Shown here: piece after piece, positions 35,050 through 43,607 of the stretch
Layout: each line of letters starts with the position of its first letter
Position numbering within the stretch: the stretch's first letter is position 1
From: an uncultured marine group I thaumarchaeote
Lineage (GTDB): Archaea; Thermoproteota; Nitrososphaeria; Nitrososphaerales; Nitrosopumilaceae
Direction: 5' to 3'
Length of the DNA: 45,385 bases
NCBI GenBank assembly: GCA_902511735.1
Contig: CABXGK010000003.1
Location: forward strand, 1 to 45,385
Program-made: the position numbers and the translations under genes
The notes under the pieces: model-generated
Told to the model about the DNA's origin: nothing
Seen by the model: the letters and a program-made list of their open reading frames with translations, nothing else
Databases searched by the model: none

Positions 35050-35364
35050 TCATTTGGAATCTGTTTCTTTTTGTAGTGTTTTGATATCAGCGTCAGCGAT
35101 GTTGGTTAGTGATATTGCAGAAACTCTAAATTGTAATCCACAGAGTTTTCCAAGGTTAACAGAGGTGTCATCGTATGAGATTGTTGAAACGTTTGATTTT
35201 TTTGCGTCATTTTCTATTTTTTCACTGATATGACTTGGTACAGATCTTGAAAGAAGTACAAGTTTGGATTTTGAAAGATTACCAGAGACTTGTTTTGTAC
35301 CAATAATGTATGCATCTTCTTTGATTGCATCTTTGAGTGTCTTCTCTAGTTGTTTTTTTATCAT
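35050..35364 (-). CDS. rpl30e: 50S ribosomal protein eL30
   Basis: A 104-residue L7Ae/eL30 fold protein; GTKQVSGNLSKSKLVLLSRSVP, then LGKLCGLQFRVSAISLTN are conserved. In many archaea this gene follows rpoA2; here no RNA polymerase gene is upstream. Instead the mini zinc-finger and 5S rRNA genes precede it on the same strand. The gap to nusA is 76 nt. Confidence 0.92.
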   Translation of the reverse strand: MIKKQLEKTLKDAIKEDAYIIGTKQVSGNLSKSKLVLLSRSVPSHISEKIENDAKKSNVSTISYDDTSVNLGKLCGLQFRVSAISLTNIADADIKTLQKETDSK

Positions 35365-35413
35365 GTTGCTTGTACGAACAACTCAATTTTAGCGACTTAT
35401 AGAGCTATTGTTG

Positions 35414-35542
35414 TTAGTAACCACGACTGTTACGATCGGGTTTGTCAATGTTGGGATTTCTAAAACCATGTTTTTCCATCATGTGATTTAGAAATCGTAT
35501 ATCACTATCAAATTTTTCACCACAAACAGAACAATTTACCAT
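35414..35542 (-). CDS. Mini C2H2 zinc-finger protein (42 residues)
   Basis: Too short for the ORF track. From an ATG at 35542 the frame reads 42 codons to TAA at 35414. CSVCGEKF...FLNHMMEKHGF has Cys2-x12-His-x4-His spacing, a single classical zinc finger, followed by a basic tail (KPDRNSRGY). It sits on the same strand between 5S rRNA, 47 nt upstream, and eL30, 49 nt downstream. Single-finger proteins of this size occur in archaea, mostly uncharacterised; nucleic-acid binding is likely from the fold but unproven. Confidence 0.72.
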   Translation of the reverse strand: MVNCSVCGEKFDSDIRFLNHMMEKHGFRNPNIDKPDRNSRGY

Positions 35543-35578
35543 ATTTTGGTACAATGTGGCAGTAACTTATAGTTAATT

Positions 35579-35590
35579 GAATTAAAAAGA
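35579..35590 (-). terminator. T-rich terminator after 5S rRNA
   Basis: TCTTTTTAATTC on the minus strand directly after the 5S 3' end fits an archaeal oligo-T terminator. Confidence 0.42.
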
Positions 35591-35706
35591 TGCCAGCACT
35601 GTTGCTTCCCAACGGCTCTCGCATGTCAGTAACACAGCAGCGACATTTGGTTTGACTTCCAAGTTCGGAATGGGATTGGGTCGCACCCAAACGCTATGGC
35701 CGGCTT
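35590..35706 (-). rRNA. 5S ribosomal RNA
   Basis: The minus strand carries the conserved 5S core CCCAATCCCATTCCGAAC...GGAAG and closes with helix I GCCGGC pairing GCTGGC. Length about 117 nt, ends accurate to a few nt. It stands alone, with no 16S or 23S gene in the window. Confidence 0.93.
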
Positions 35707-35787
35707 AACATTTTACCAAATTATCTTTCATAATAAGCTAACTAAAAAATCGTGAACAGATTTTTTGAAGAATATTATTCATAGAAG

Positions 35788-35798
35788 TATAAATTAAA
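35788..35798 (+). promoter_or_regulatory. TATA box upstream of ABCE1
   Basis: TATAAATTAAA, starting 29 nt before the ATG at 35817, the place for a TATA element of a leaderless or short-leader mRNA. Confidence 0.55.
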
Positions 35799-35816
35799 CC
35801 GACAGCGAATAACGTT

Positions 35817-37601
35817 ATGACACATCGTGTTGCAGTATTAGACAAGGAATTATGTCAACCCAAAAAATGTGGGTTGGAGTGTATCAAATACTGCCCAGTC
35901 AACAAATCAGGAGCAGACTGTATTGTTCTCAATGAGGAGACCAAAAAAGCAAGAATTGATGAAGATATCTGTAACGGATGTGGAATTTGCGTAAAGGTTT
36001 GTCCATTTGATGCAATTACAATCGTGAATTTAGCTACTGAGCTAAAGACAGATAAAATTCATCAGTATGGAGTGAATTCATTTAGATTGTACAAATTACC
36101 AACTCCAAAAAAAGGTGAGGTAGTTGGATTACTTGGAAGAAACGGTATGGGAAAAAGTACCGTTGTCAATGTTTTATCAGGTGTCTTAAAACCAAATCTT
36201 GGAAATTATGAACAACCACCAGAGTGGGATGAGATTTTGAAATATTACAAAGGTACAGAACTAAAAGCACATTTTGAAAAAATAAAAAATGGTGAGATTA
36301 AAGCATCAATCAAACCACAACAAGTTCATACAATTGCAGATGCATTTGACGGAACAGGAAAAGAACTTTTAGATAAATTCGATCAGAGAGGAACCTCTAG
36401 AGATTTAGTAAAACAGTTAGGACTAGAAAATTCTTTAGAACAGAATCTTAAAGAACTCAGTGGAGGTGAACTTCAAAGATTATCAGTTGCAACTGCAGCA
36501 TCAAGAGAATCAGATTTTTATTTTTTTGACGAACCATCTTCATACAATGATGTATTTCAGAGAACAGGAGTGGCAAGAGTAATTCACGGTCTTGCAGAAG
36601 AAGGAAAAAGTGTGATGGTAGTAGAACACGATCTAACATTACTTGATTTTCTCAGTGATTATATCGAGGTATTGTATGGAGTTCCTGCAGCATACGGAAT
36701 TGTTTCAAATGTATTATCAACCAAAGTAGGCATTAACGTATTTCTTGACGGCTATCTTCCAACTGAAAATGTTAGATTTAGAGATAAAAAATTCACTTTT
36801 GATGCATCAACATCAGGTGATGAGATACTAGAAGGCGATACAATTGTATCATATCCAAAATTAGAAAAAAAATATGATTCATTTTCAGTTTCAATTGAGC
36901 CAGGAACTGTAAGAAAAGGAGAATTACTTGGAATAATGGGCGCAAACGCATTGGGAAAAACTACAATGATGAAAATGATTGCAGGAGTTGAAAACCCAAC
37001 AACAGGTGCAGTTGATAAAAAAATTAAAATTTCATACAAACCACAGTATCTTTCAAATGATATTGATGTGGAGGTAATTGCTGTTTTAGAAAAAGCAAAT
37101 GGCTCTACAATAGAAGGAAGTGCAGAAGAAGAACAGATTTTGGATCCTCTAAAATTAAAAAAATTGTATAACAAATCAGTGAAAAATTTGTCAGGAGGAG
37201 AGCTACAAAAGGTTGCAATAGCATCATGTTTGCTACAAAAAGTGGATTTGTATGCACTAGATGAGCCATCAGCATTTTTAGATGTCGAAGATAGAATTGC
37301 AGTTGCCAAGTTCTTACAGAAATTTGTACGCTCGTTTGGCAAATCTGCAATAATCATAGACCATGATCTTCAATTGATGGATTTGGTTTCAGATTCCATG
37401 GTAATTTTTGAAGGAACATCAAGTGTAGAAGGAGTTGCAACATCTCCAATGTCAAAGACAGATGCAATGAACAGATTTTTAGAATCACTTGATATTTCAT
37501 TTAGAAAAGATGAGAAGACAAGTAGACATCGAGTTAACAAAGAAGCAAGTAGATTAGATAAAGAACAAAAATCAACAGGTAACTATTATTTTAGAAAATG
37601 A
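35817..37601 (+). CDS. Ribosome recycling ATPase ABCE1 (Rli1)
   Basis: Splits ribosomes after termination with aPelota/aRF1. The N-terminal domain binds two [4Fe-4S] clusters (Cys at about 13, 18, 22, 26 and 52, 55, 58, 62). Two ABC domains follow: Walker A GRNGMGKST and signature LSGGELQRLSVA in the first, GANALGKTT and LSGGELQKVAIAS in the second, with Walker B FFDEPSS and ALDEPSA. Length 594 is normal. It overlaps the Trm5-like gene by 4 nt. Confidence 0.96.
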   Translation: MTHRVAVLDKELCQPKKCGLECIKYCPVNKSGADCIVLNEETKKARIDEDICNGCGICVKVCPFDAITIVNLATELKTDKIHQYGVNSFRLYKLPTPKKGEVVGLLGRNGMGKSTVVNVLSGVLKPNLGNYEQPPEWDEILKYYKGTELKAHFEKIKNGEIKASIKPQQVHTIADAFDGTGKELLDKFDQRGTSRDLVKQLGLENSLEQNLKELSGGELQRLSVATAASRESDFYFFDEPSSYNDVFQRTGVARVIHGLAEEGKSVMVVEHDLTLLDFLSDYIEVLYGVPAAYGIVSNVLSTKVGINVFLDGYLPTENVRFRDKKFTFDASTSGDEILEGDTIVSYPKLEKKYDSFSVSIEPGTVRKGELLGIMGANALGKTTMMKMIAGVENPTTGAVDKKIKISYKPQYLSNDIDVEVIAVLEKANGSTIEGSAEEEQILDPLKLKKLYNKSVKNLSGGELQKVAIASCLLQKVDLYALDEPSAFLDVEDRIAVAKFLQKFVRSFGKSAIIIDHDLQLMDLVSDSMVIFEGTSSVEGVATSPMSKTDAMNRFLESLDISFRKDEKTSRHRVNKEASRLDKEQKSTGNYYFRK

Positions 37602-38437
37602 CCAAGATGCTAAAGAGAGTCTTACAAGATGTTCTCTCCAAAGAAGAAAATGAACAGTTAATCTCTGCATTTGATCAAATTGGAGATATCATTATTGTAC
37701 GAATTCCTGATTCATTAGTTTCAAAAAAACAGATCATTGGAAAAACATTACTAGAACAGGTCAGTACAGCAAATTCTATTTTTTATCAGTCATCTCCAGT
37801 CGAAGGTGATTTTAGAACAAGAAAACTTGAAGTGATTGCAGGAGAAGACAAAACTCAAACAGAATACAAAGAAAATGGATGTAGATTCATCGTAGATGTG
37901 GAAAAAGCGTTCTTTTCACCACGATTATCAACAGAAAGAGAACGAATTGCAGGATTGGTAAATGATGGAGAGGTGGTAATCAATATGTTTGGAGGTGTAG
38001 GAATGTTTTCCATACTTGCAGCAAAAGATACTTCATGTACTGTATACAATATTGATCTCAATCCGGTTGCAGCACAACTGTGTAAAGAAAATACTCAGAT
38101 TAACAAACTAAAAGGTGAGGTTATCTCTTTGAACGGGGATGCAACTCAAGTAATTGAAGAACAATTGTCAGGTAAAGCAGACAGAGTGTTGATGTTATTG
38201 CCTGAACGTTCGGATGAGTTTTTAGATTCAGCATTAAATGGATTGAAAGATAAAGGAATAATTCATTATTATTCTCACATGCATGCTGATAAAAAACAAG
38301 ATGCACCAAAATTATCTGAAGAACATTTTATGAGCGTAAACAAAACAAAAGCAAAAATAATAACTTCACGAAATGTTAGACCTGTAGGACCAAGATTTTA
38401 TCAAACCGTAGTTGATGTAAAAATTTCTAAAAACTAA
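37598..38437 (+). CDS. Trm5-like tRNA (guanine-37-N1) methyltransferase, short form
   Basis: Class I SAM methyltransferase of the Trm5/Taw2 group. VEGDFRTRKLEVIAG, AFFSPRLSTERERIA and the SAM-binding motif VINMFGGVGMFSILAA follow the family closely. At 279 residues it starts in the D2 domain and lacks the N-terminal D1 domain of Trm5a/b. Where Trm5 has the NLP/NPP motif it has MLLPERSDEFL, close but with Leu in place of Asn. Likely substrate is G37 of tRNA. The start overlaps the ABCE1 stop (ATGA), so translation is coupled. Confidence 0.82.
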   Translation: MTKMLKRVLQDVLSKEENEQLISAFDQIGDIIIVRIPDSLVSKKQIIGKTLLEQVSTANSIFYQSSPVEGDFRTRKLEVIAGEDKTQTEYKENGCRFIVDVEKAFFSPRLSTERERIAGLVNDGEVVINMFGGVGMFSILAAKDTSCTVYNIDLNPVAAQLCKENTQINKLKGEVISLNGDATQVIEEQLSGKADRVLMLLPERSDEFLDSALNGLKDKGIIHYYSHMHADKKQDAPKLSEEHFMSVNKTKAKIITSRNVRPVGPRFYQTVVDVKISKN

Positions 38438-38652
38438 TTGTCATCAATTAATGAAGAAGGTTTTGCCGAAGTTGTAGCCATTTGATAACCAATCCAAGAA
38501 ACTATTCCTAAGACACCGCCTACAACCATGAGTATAGTCAATTGTAGAACAATTGGGCTCCATTCAGAAAGCATCAAAAGATATGCATATACAAAAAATG
38601 CTGCTATACAAGATACAAAGATGAAAACACCCATTGCTTTTCGTCTTGACAT
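38434..38652 (-). CDS. Small protein with two membrane segments
   Basis: A 72-residue protein starting MSRRKAMG with two hydrophobic helices (about 8-28 and 35-58), a basic N-terminus and an acidic C-terminal tail. No family recognised. The 3' end overlaps the Trm5-like gene by 4 nt, and the gene lies 24 nt downstream of the acetyltransferase, so it may be co-transcribed with it. Confidence 0.65.
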   Translation of the reverse strand: MSRRKAMGVFIFVSCIAAFFVYAYLLMLSEWSPIVLQLTILMVVGGVLGIVSWIGYQMATTSAKPSSLIDDN

Positions 38653-38676
38653 GTCGATTCGAACTAAAACAGTAAT

Positions 38677-39174
38677 TTAACTGAACTCAATTGACATCAT
38701 ATAGGCATCTTCACCATCACGATAATACGACTTTAGTCTTTGTTTGATATCCATGCCCAAGTCTTGGTATAATTTTACAGCCTCAGTATTACTACAACGC
38801 ACCTCAAGATACATTTCATCACATTGTTTTTCTTTTACACCCTTGAATGCTTCATTGACAAGAATTTTTCCATAGCCATTTCCACGAAATTCTTCTAAAA
38901 CTGCAACAGACACAACGTGACCTTTTTTGACAAATCCTAATTTTTTAAAGTTAGAAAATCCAAATTCAGTTTTACACATGATATATCCTACAAATTGACC
39001 ACTTTTTTCAGCGACTAGAAATGCCTCTGGTGTTTCAGCTAAGAGACTTTCATAGAAATAATCAGAATAGTGTTCAGGGAGTGTTTTCATGTTAATTTCC
39101 ATTACACCAATAAGATCACTAGGCTCACAGCGCCTGAATATGGCTCCATTATGCTCTCTGAGAATTACTTGCAT
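38677..39174 (-). CDS. GNAT-family N-alpha-acetyltransferase (archaeal Ard1/RimI type)
   Basis: Transfers an acetyl group from acetyl-CoA to protein N-termini. VVSVAVLEEFRGNGYGKILV contains the acetyl-CoA-binding RxxGxG signature, and DEMYLEVRCSNTEAVKLYQDLGM the conserved second half. Length 165 and PEHYSDYFYESLL near the N-terminus match archaeal Ard1 with its substrate-binding loop. No membrane segment. Confidence 0.9.
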   Translation of the reverse strand: MQVILREHNGAIFRRCEPSDLIGVMEINMKTLPEHYSDYFYESLLAETPEAFLVAEKSGQFVGYIMCKTEFGFSNFKKLGFVKKGHVVSVAVLEEFRGNGYGKILVNEAFKGVKEKQCDEMYLEVRCSNTEAVKLYQDLGMDIKQRLKSYYRDGEDAYMMSIEFS

Positions 39175-39247
39175 ACTAGTAGATGAAACCTTCGATATTT
39201 AATCTAGAGCTGGAAAAGCAATTATGGTCTTGTGATCTACGTTTCTT

Positions 39248-40345
39248 ATGATAGAGCCTACTCAAGAATTTATTAGACAAATTGTAAAAAATCACTTTGA
39301 CGTTTCTGATGAGGAAGTAGGTCTTGTGAAAATGCAATTTTATTTTGAGGATCAAGATTTCAAAGAAAAGTTTGTTCGTTTAACACAAGAATTAGAAACT
39401 AACAATTTACTTTGTACACTTGAAAAAGAAGGTTACAGACACATGGTAGTAGTATCAAAACTACCAAAACAAAAAAAGAGAAAGTGGTTATCAAAATCAT
39501 GGACGCCGAGACTGATGTTTGCAGCAACTGTAATCATGGTATTGATTGATGGATATTACAGAACACAAGGACTAAACACATTTCCACTCATCAAACCTAT
39601 TGGCGACCCACTTGGAGTTGCAATTGTATATGCATGGGCATTGTTAGGCATCTTAGGAGTTCACGAAGCAGGACATTTGATTGCTGCAAAATGGCATAAA
39701 ATAAAGACAACATGGCCATATTTCATTCCAGGAATTCCTGTCTTTGGAATACCAACATTTGGAGCGTTCATTCAGTCAAGAAGTCTTACAGTAAACAGAG
39801 ACATTTTGTTTGATATTGCAGTAGCTGGTCCAATAGCAGGATTGGTAGTTGCAGTAGTTGTTGTAATTTTTGGTGCATGGACATCGCCAGTAATTGACAG
39901 TCAAGTGGCAGAAGATCTGATGAGAGGTTCAACACTCTTCCCTATGAATGAAAATTTGATTATGAAAGGTGCACTTGCGCTATTTGACAAGGATGGAAGC
40001 GAGGTTGAAGTGATAATGTCACCAATAATGTTTGCAGCATGGCTTGGATTTTTAATCACATTTTTGAATTTGTTGCCGGCGTGGCAATTAGATGGAGGTC
40101 ACATGTCAAGAGTCATTTTGGGACAAAAATGGCACAAGTTTGCAACGTATGGAAGTTTAGGAGTCTTAGTATTACTGAATTACTGGATGATGGCAATTTT
40201 TATTTTAATTCTTAGTTCAAGAAGTAAAGATGCAAGACCATTAGATGACATATCACCACTGTCAAAGAATAGAAAAATTGTCTATATCGGAGTTATTGTG
40301 TTAGCATTTTTGTGTGCACCACTACCTGCATCAATTTTCCCTTAG
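39248..40345 (+). CDS. Site-2 protease-like intramembrane metalloprotease (M50)
   Basis: A polytopic zinc protease that cuts substrates within the membrane. The zinc motif HEAGH (His139, Glu140, His143) and the third ligand Asp282 in LDGGH are intact. The protein has an 80-residue cytosolic N-terminal domain and about six membrane segments, an arrangement reminiscent of EGY-type members of plants and archaea. Substrates unknown. Last 15 nt overlap the LarA-like gene on the other strand. Confidence 0.9.
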   Translation: MIEPTQEFIRQIVKNHFDVSDEEVGLVKMQFYFEDQDFKEKFVRLTQELETNNLLCTLEKEGYRHMVVVSKLPKQKKRKWLSKSWTPRLMFAATVIMVLIDGYYRTQGLNTFPLIKPIGDPLGVAIVYAWALLGILGVHEAGHLIAAKWHKIKTTWPYFIPGIPVFGIPTFGAFIQSRSLTVNRDILFDIAVAGPIAGLVVAVVVVIFGAWTSPVIDSQVAEDLMRGSTLFPMNENLIMKGALALFDKDGSEVEVIMSPIMFAAWLGFLITFLNLLPAWQLDGGHMSRVILGQKWHKFATYGSLGVLVLLNYWMMAIFILILSSRSKDARPLDDISPLSKNRKIVYIGVIVLAFLCAPLPASIFP

Positions 40346-41419
40346 TAAAGTACGTGCGCCATCTTCTATAACCTGTACTTTTTGTCGTGGACCTTGATTC
40401 TTTAGGATATAGTCCATTGATTTTTTGATTCCGTCAACTGGAATCATTCCAAGTTTTTTGATGTACAGTTCAGGTAAGATAGATGTGATTGCTATTTGAG
40501 AATTCTTTTGAATTTCTGATAAGAATAGAAGATTTTCCATTCCATCTTCATATTTTGATGCATTTTTAATTCGTTCAGGAGTTATGCGACCATCAATTAG
40601 TTTTTGAAATGTTTCAGAACCCAAACCAGCCATACATTCAGCAACTAAAATGATTAATCCCTGATTTTTAATCGAGGTGTAAAAGTTCCATATTGAATTT
40701 AATGAAGACGATAATGTTTGATTGCTTGCATCTCTTCCGGTACTAATTATCATTGTACGGAATTTTTCTTCAAAGGTTGCAGTAGATTTTACTAATTCTT
40801 TTGCTACAGATGATGTCTTTGATGGATGACCAACCTGTAATCCTGAGATTCCTTTTTTGTTTGCAGTAATTTCAATACATGACACCTCAAAGCCATCTGT
40901 GAATGATTTTGCGTCATTCATAGATGGAGAATCTTTACCAGGGTTTGGGGTATTTCCTGAGCGATGTGAAAATGCCTCTATCATTTTGTCTGCTCCAAAC
41001 TTGCGGAGCAATCTTGTTGCTACCGTTTCATATCCAAATAGTCCATCAAACTGTGCCTCACCAATGAATACTAAATTTGAGTTTGATAATTCCTGTTCCT
41101 CAAATTCGTTAATACTTACAGTATCAGGATTGTTTGCTTTTACTTGCGGGAGATTTCTTTTATCAACTGATAATTTTGGTTTTGAAAATGATTTGATTTC
41201 ACATTTTTCATATATTTTATCAAGAGTTTTTTGGATAGATTCACTGTAATTTTGAATAACAATTTCAGTTGGTTTTGATAAATCTAATCCCTCTAGATTT
41301 TCATTTATCACAGAGTCATCAATTACTGGTTTTTCAAACTCTATTCTTTCATCTAGATTTTCAGCCATAATATCTAAGACGACTTCATTTTTTCCATAGT
41401 TCAACCAGATTTCAGGCAT
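40331..41419 (-). CDS. Putative LarA-like (DUF2088) protein
   Basis: A 362-residue soluble protein. The N-terminus (IWLNYGKNEVVLDI) resembles the beginning of LarA, the nickel-pincer lactate racemase, and the end VQVIEDGARTLL resembles its C-terminus. The motifs that bind the cofactor and catalyse racemisation are not evident: in particular I see no DxxRP near residue 75. So it is either a divergent member with another role or a wrong guess. ATG start, divergent from the FG-GAP gene. Confidence 0.45.
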   Translation of the reverse strand: MPEIWLNYGKNEVVLDIMAENLDERIEFEKPVIDDSVINENLEGLDLSKPTEIVIQNYSESIQKTLDKIYEKCEIKSFSKPKLSVDKRNLPQVKANNPDTVSINEFEEQELSNSNLVFIGEAQFDGLFGYETVATRLLRKFGADKMIEAFSHRSGNTPNPGKDSPSMNDAKSFTDGFEVSCIEITANKKGISGLQVGHPSKTSSVAKELVKSTATFEEKFRTMIISTGRDASNQTLSSSLNSIWNFYTSIKNQGLIILVAECMAGLGSETFQKLIDGRITPERIKNASKYEDGMENLLFLSEIQKNSQIAITSILPELYIKKLGMIPVDGIKKSMDYILKNQGPRQKVQVIEDGARTLLREN

Positions 41420-41528
41420 AATTGATCCATAATACTAGTAAAGATAAAGACATCTTTTGATCGTTCTAGTTTTTTTTTTGAGAAAATTGCCAATACCAAT
41501 TAATTCCAGTTAATTTTTCAAGGAATCA

Positions 41529-43571
41529 TTGTATAAACTCGGATTTCTTTTGATATTAGTGATGGGAATGTCTGTGATTCCTTTTTCATTTTCTGAAGAG
41601 ATTCCAGATTGGGTGAAATATACGGCACAGTGGTGGGCAGACAGAAAAATCTCTCAAAGTGATTTTACAAATGCATTAGAGTCATTAATCAAAGATGGAA
41701 TAATTAACATTCCACCAACAGAAATGGCACCCCCAGGACCTGACAAAACTATTCCAGATTGGGTGAGAAATACTGCAGGATGGTGGGCAGATGACTACAT
41801 TCCAGATTCAGATTTCATCAATGCAGTGCAATATTTGATAAGTGTAGGATTGATAGAAGTCAAAGTATCTACTCCAGAAATTGTTGAAGAAATTGTTGAA
41901 ATTGAAAAAAGTGTTCCGTTAATGTTGTTAGTAGAAGGATATGATACAGTTACACCAGAAAAGAAATTTGTTTTAGATGTCCTAGTGTTTAATGCTGAAA
42001 AATATCCTAAAGCTTCTCCAAAATTCGACAGAAATGCATCATATACTGTGGATGGTGTGAATGTAGAAATAGAATTACATAATGAAGAAGGACAAATTCA
42101 CACTTTTTCTGGAACCACTAAAGATGGATTCTTACGATATGAGATATTAGCACGTGAAACTAGTCAGGATGGTACACTTTGGATGATAAATAATCTGTAC
42201 ACTGTAGATGTTTCTGTGTCATTGGATGGAGAAAGTACAGGAAAAACTCATCAATTTTTTGGAGGTGCCAATTATGATAAAGGTTCAGCAGTAGTAGATA
42301 CATCATGGTCAAAAACAGTTCTCAAAACTGTAGAGATTAATGACTCTACTGCAAATGGACCTGAACTAATTAACAGTGATACCTTTGGTACATCTGTTGC
42401 AAACATTGGGGATTTGAATGGTGATGGAGTAGATGACTTGGCTGTGGGAGCTGCTGATGATAATGGAAGTAATAATCGTGGTGGAGTGCACATTTTGTTT
42501 ATGAACACTGATGGCTCTGTGGATTCGACTGAAGAGATTAACTCATCAACTACAAATGGACCTGATTTGGCTAGTAATGATTTCTTTGGTAGATCTATTG
42601 CAAACATTGGTGACCTTGACAATAATGGTTTTGATGATTTAGCAGTAGGTGCAACTGGTGATAATGAAGGAGGTAATAATCGTGGTGCAGTGCACATTTT
42701 GTTTATGGATGAAGACCCTGGAAATGGTCTTGCAAAAGCAGCTGAAGAGATTAACTCATCAACTACAAATGGACCTGATTTAGACGATGATGATGAATTT
42801 GGTAGATCTATTGCAAACATTGGGGATTTTAATGGTGATGGAGTAGATGACATTGCAGTTGGTGCAGATATGAATGGAGCTAACAATAAGGGTGCCATAC
42901 ACATTTTGTTTATGGATGAAGACCCTGGAAATGGTCTTCCAAAAGCAGCTGTAGAGATTAATGATGATACTGCAAATGGACCTGCAATAAATAACCAGGA
43001 TAAATTTGGAATATCTATTGCAAACATTGGGGATTTGAATGGTGATGGAGTAAATGACATTGCAGTTGGTGCACATGGTGCGGATACAGGTGAGTCAGGA
43101 GGCAATAACGCAGGTGAAGTGCACATTATGTTCATGAACACTGATGGCTCTGTGGATTCGACTGAAGAGATTAATTACTCCACTGAAAATGGACCTGAAT
43201 TAGCCGGTGGTGATAACTTTGGAACATCTATTGTAAACATTGGAGATTTGGATGGTGATGGAGTAAATGACATTGCAGTTGGTGCAGAAAAAGATGAAAT
43301 GGATGAAAATGGTGATTCTAGTGGAGGCGATGATCGTGGTGCAGTACACATTTTCCATATGAACATGAATGGTTCTATAGACTCCACTGTAGAAATTAAT
43401 GATTCAACTGAAAATGGACCTGTTTTAGATGATGCTGATTGGTTTGGTAGAGCAGTTGTAAACCTTGGAGATTGGGATGGTAATGGAGTAAATGATTTGG
43501 CGGTAGGGGCACATGGTGATGATGATTCAGGTAATGCTCGCGGTGCAGTACACATACTATTTTTGGAATAA
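41529..43571 (+). CDS. Secreted surface protein with IPDWVK repeats and six FG-GAP repeats
   Basis: A 680-residue exported protein. After a signal peptide (GFLLILVMGMSVIPFSFS) come two IPDWV(K/R)xTAxWWAD repeats (about 25-112), a module often seen on thaumarchaeal surface proteins, then a beta-rich domain (about 128-265). The C-terminal 400 residues are six FG-GAP repeats, each with FGxSxxNIGDLNGDGVxDxAVGA and a calcium-loop DxNGDG, the blades of an integrin-alpha-like beta-propeller. No membrane anchor or sorting motif is visible at the C-terminus. Start is TTG. Ligand and role unknown; adhesion or a calcium-bound cell-surface layer are possible. Confidence 0.85.
   Translation: MYKLGFLLILVMGMSVIPFSFSEEIPDWVKYTAQWWADRKISQSDFTNALESLIKDGIINIPPTEMAPPGPDKTIPDWVRNTAGWWADDYIPDSDFINAVQYLISVGLIEVKVSTPEIVEEIVEIEKSVPLMLLVEGYDTVTPEKKFVLDVLVFNAEKYPKASPKFDRNASYTVDGVNVEIELHNEEGQIHTFSGTTKDGFLRYEILARETSQDGTLWMINNLYTVDVSVSLDGESTGKTHQFFGGANYDKGSAVVDTSWSKTVLKTVEINDSTANGPELINSDTFGTSVANIGDLNGDGVDDLAVGAADDNGSNNRGGVHILFMNTDGSVDSTEEINSSTTNGPDLASNDFFGRSIANIGDLDNNGFDDLAVGATGDNEGGNNRGAVHILFMDEDPGNGLAKAAEEINSSTTNGPDLDDDDEFGRSIANIGDFNGDGVDDIAVGADMNGANNKGAIHILFMDEDPGNGLPKAAVEINDDTANGPAINNQDKFGISIANIGDLNGDGVNDIAVGAHGADTGESGGNNAGEVHIMFMNTDGSVDSTEEINYSTENGPELAGGDNFGTSIVNIGDLDGDGVNDIAVGAEKDEMDENGDSSGGDDRGAVHIFHMNMNGSIDSTVEINDSTENGPVLDDADWFGRAVVNLGDWDGNGVNDLAVGAHGDDDSGNARGAVHILFLE
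42340..43565. repeat. Six-copy coding repeat of the FG-GAP propeller
   Basis: Units of about 190-220 nt each contain near-identical DNA such as gcaaacattggggatttgaa and tggtgatggagta. Copies 2 and 3, and 1 and 5, share longer stretches than others, which suggests recent duplication or conversion within the gene. Confidence 0.75.
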
Positions 43572-43607
43572 TCAACATATATTGAATACAATTGTACAAC
43601 ATACAAC

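Noticed and set aside
36752-37357. 201-aa antisense ORF over ABCE1
   Set aside because: Shadow of the ABCE1 second ATPase domain, with no initiation signal or recognisable motif.
41470-41479. T10 tract between two divergent genes
   Set aside because: No gene ends here on the plus strand, so a terminator is unlikely; probably just AT-rich promoter DNA.
42272-43141. 289-aa antisense ORF with PSPFKSPMFAID repeats
   Set aside because: Periodic because it mirrors the FG-GAP repeats; the plus-strand frame has a signal peptide and calcium loops.
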